Shown: positions 62,405 to 64,000 of the stretch, piece by piece | How the letters are laid out: every line of letters starts with the position of its first letter | How positions within the stretch are numbered: the stretch's first letter is position 1 | Origin: Sphingomonas koreensis | GTDB lineage: Bacteria > Pseudomonadota > Alphaproteobacteria > Sphingomonadales > Sphingomonadaceae | Reading direction: 5' to 3' | DNA: 64,000 nt | NCBI RefSeq assembly: GCF_002797435.1 | Contig: NZ_PGEN01000001.1 | Coordinates: forward strand, 1,306,501-1,370,500 | Made by a program: the position numbers and the translations under genes | Notes under the pieces: generated by a model | Databases searched by the model: none | Seen by the model: the letters and a program-made list of their open reading frames with translations, nothing else | Told to the model about the DNA's origin: nothing

Positions 62405-64000
62405 TTGACCAACGCAGTGCGTGGCTTCGATCTGGAACGGGAATTGTCGGTCCACTGGCTGCGCTGGACGCTGCTGGCCTGGGCGTTGATCGCCGCATGG
62501 TTCCTGTGGGATCGCTGGGGGCAGATAAACGCGCTGGCCCTTGGCGACACCGACGACAATATGCGGCTAATGCAGGTCCGCGCGCTGCTCGACGGGCAGG
62601 GCTGGTACGATCTGCGCCAGTATCGCCTCAGCCCCCCGGGCGGGCTCGACATCCACTGGTCGCGGCTGGTCGATCTGCCGCTGGCCGCGCTGATCCTGTT
62701 GTTCAAGCCGTTCGTCGGAACGCCGATGGCCGAACGGCTGGCATGCGGCATCGCCCCGCTGCTGCCGCTTGCCGTAACGATGGCTGCGCTCGGCGCGACC
62801 GTGCGGCGACTAGTCGCGCCGGCCGTCTGGCCGATCGCCACGATCATCCTGCTCGGCTGCGGCGCGACGATGCTGATGTTCATGCCGCTGCGCATCGATC
62901 ATCACGGCTGGCAGCTCGCCTGCCTCGCGCTGACGCTGGCGGGCATCGCCGATCCCAAAGGCGCGCGCGGCGGGGTGATCGTCGGGCTTTCAAGCGCCGC
63001 GTCGCTCACCATCGGGCTCGAACTGCTGCCCTATTGCGCAATAGCTGGAGCGATCGTGACATTGCGCTGGGTTTGGGACGGCGGCGAGGTGCGGCGGATG
63101 CAGGCCTATGCGCTGTCGCTGGCGGGTGGAAGCACGATCGGGTTTGCGGTCTTCGCCTCGAACGCCAACTATGCGATGCGCTGCGACGCGCTGACCCCGG
63201 TATGGCTGTCGGTGACGATTGCGGCGGGCTTGCTGCTGTTTGCGATCAGCCTGCTCAATCCGGCCAACCGAGTTGCCCGGCTGGGGCTCGCTGCGGTAGC
63301 GGGAGCGGCAATCGCGGGCGGGTTCGCCGCGCTGTTCCCGCAATGCCTGTCGCGCCCCGAGGGCGTGTCGGACGAGCTCTACGACATCTGGTTGAGCAAT
63401 GTGCGCGAGGCGCGACCGATCTACCGCCACAGCTTTGCGATGGGGTTCCCGATCGCGGTTCTTCCGGTGATCGGGGTCATCGGCGCCGCCGTCGCAGCCT
63501 GGCGCGCCCGTGCATCGGCGGTGCAGCTGACCAGCTGGATCGCGATCGGGCTGTTCACCGCCTTCGCCGGAGCGATGCTGCTATGGCAGATCCGTGCCGG
63601 ACCGGCGGCACAGCTGCTCGCCATCCCCGGCGCGACTGCGCTGGTGTGGATGATCGTGCCGTGGTTCCTCAATCAGAAGTATATGGCGGTACGCGTCGTA
63701 GGCGCGGTGGTGGCGTTCCTGCTGTTCTCAGGCCTCTTCACCGGCTTCGTCGTCAAATATGTGAAGGTCGATAAGCCGCAAAAGGCGCGCAGCGTGGTCA
63801 ACCGCGCCAATGCGCGCTGCGCCAGTGCGCCCGGCATGTCGCTCATCGACCGGTCGCTGCCGCCTGCGACGCTGTTCACCCATGTCGATCTGGGGCCCCG
63901 GCTGATCGTGATGACGCATCACAAAGGGATCGCCGGGCCCTATCATCGCAACGAACAGGCGATTCTCGACGTCCACCACGCCTTTGCGGGCAGCCCCGAC
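62405..64000 (+). CDS. GT-C-type polytopic membrane protein, cut by window end
   Basis: An open frame from TTG 62405, 6 bases after AGGGGAAG, runs to the end of the window (at least 532 codons, no stop). It codes for many hydrophobic helices: one near residues 15-40, then a periplasmic loop with GDTDDNMRLMQVRALLDGQG whose paired Asp residues resemble the metal-binding loop of GT-C glycosyltransferases, then about ten helices. A later hydrophilic loop begins near residue 455 (VKYVKVDKPQKARSVVNRAN). It is divergent from GtrA. Probably uses a lipid-linked sugar from the GtrB/GtrA pathway; inferred from context. Confidence 0.8.
   Translation, partial: MTNAVRGFDLERELSVHWLRWTLLAWALIAAWFLWDRWGQINALALGDTDDNMRLMQVRALLDGQGWYDLRQYRLSPPGGLDIHWSRLVDLPLAALILLFKPFVGTPMAERLACGIAPLLPLAVTMAALGATVRRLVAPAVWPIATIILLGCGATMLMFMPLRIDHHGWQLACLALTLAGIADPKGARGGVIVGLSSAASLTIGLELLPYCAIAGAIVTLRWVWDGGEVRRMQAYALSLAGGSTIGFAVFASNANYAMRCDALTPVWLSVTIAAGLLLFAISLLNPANRVARLGLAAVAGAAIAGGFAALFPQCLSRPEGVSDELYDIWLSNVREARPIYRHSFAMGFPIAVLPVIGVIGAAVAAWRARASAVQLTSWIAIGLFTAFAGAMLLWQIRAGPAAQLLAIPGATALVWMIVPWFLNQKYMAVRVVGAVVAFLLFSGLFTGFVVKYVKVDKPQKARSVVNRANARCASAPGMSLIDRSLPPATLFTHVDLGPRLIVMTHHKGIAGPYHRNEQAILDVHHAFAGSPD

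Noticed and set aside
62497..63774. A 425-codon + strand frame near the window end
   Set aside because: It is out of frame with the GT-C-type membrane protein that begins at 62405 and runs through the whole stretch with clear membrane helices.

Overview
The window reads as chromosome of a GC-rich alphaproteobacterium, most likely a sphingomonad (Sphingomonas or a close relative). The assignment rests on gene content: a very large NAD-glutamate dehydrogenase, a CobS/CobT pair near a J-domain protein and BolA, a CC_3452-family secreted protein, a DUF6607 protein beside a hemoglobin-type TonB receptor, a class I PHA synthase with phasin, and a single Rsh enzyme. No taxonomic search was possible.

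Region 1 (1-6.9 kb) is accessory DNA. It holds three translationally coupled genes I do not recognise, a complete IS21-family insertion sequence (istA/istB) with five copies of a 25-bp repeat and a 36-bp perfect palindrome, a short gene remnant, and a large serine recombinase whose last codons run antisense into a tRNA-Thr gene. This looks like one end of a tRNA-associated mobile island that continues off the left edge.

Region 2 (7-19.5 kb) is chromosomal: a PAS_5 protein, NAD-GDH, and then an iron-linked block. On the + strand lie PepSY membrane protein, DUF2271, DUF4198 and ApbE. Convergent to it lie a catecholate-type TonB receptor and a PiuC-like dioxygenase. Both transcription units start from DNA carrying paired Fur-box-like motifs. 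The DUF2271 protein carries a Thr-Gly-Ala-Thr motif resembling an ApbE flavinylation site, so the block may be an extracytoplasmic flavin-based iron-reduction and uptake system.

Region 3 (19.5-34 kb) has CobT with a ribbon-helix-helix protein, CobS, an HxlR regulator, a run of small stress or detoxification-type genes (VOC, DUF4287, GST, a tandem DUF1428 protein, a two-domain VOC protein), a GRDP-like/TIGR04222 pair behind an operator-like dyad, then the J-domain/BolA divergent pair, NUDIX, pirin, an epoxide-hydrolase-like protein, DUF6157 and DUF2332.

Region 4 (34-50 kb) is housekeeping: hisG-hisD-nusB, a lipoprotein 5'-nucleotidase, murA, clpS, phasin and phaC (with a strong dyad between them), an AlaC-type aminotransferase, a thioesterase, a MASE1-PAS-GGDEF diguanylate cyclase, an HxlR regulator, a CC_3452 protein and rsh.

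Region 5 (50-64 kb) has a DUF885 peptidase-like protein, two more TonB receptors (one with DUF6607 and paired Fur-like boxes), a GtrB-like glycosyltransferase, a PBP4-type D,D-carboxypeptidase, a small AT-richer secreted Cys protein, a methyltransferase, a GtrA-like flippase and a GT-C-type membrane protein cut by the window end. Together the last group resembles a Gtr-type glycan-modification set. Short GC-rich hairpins of one family recur between genes (13.2, 27.8 and 36.7 kb).
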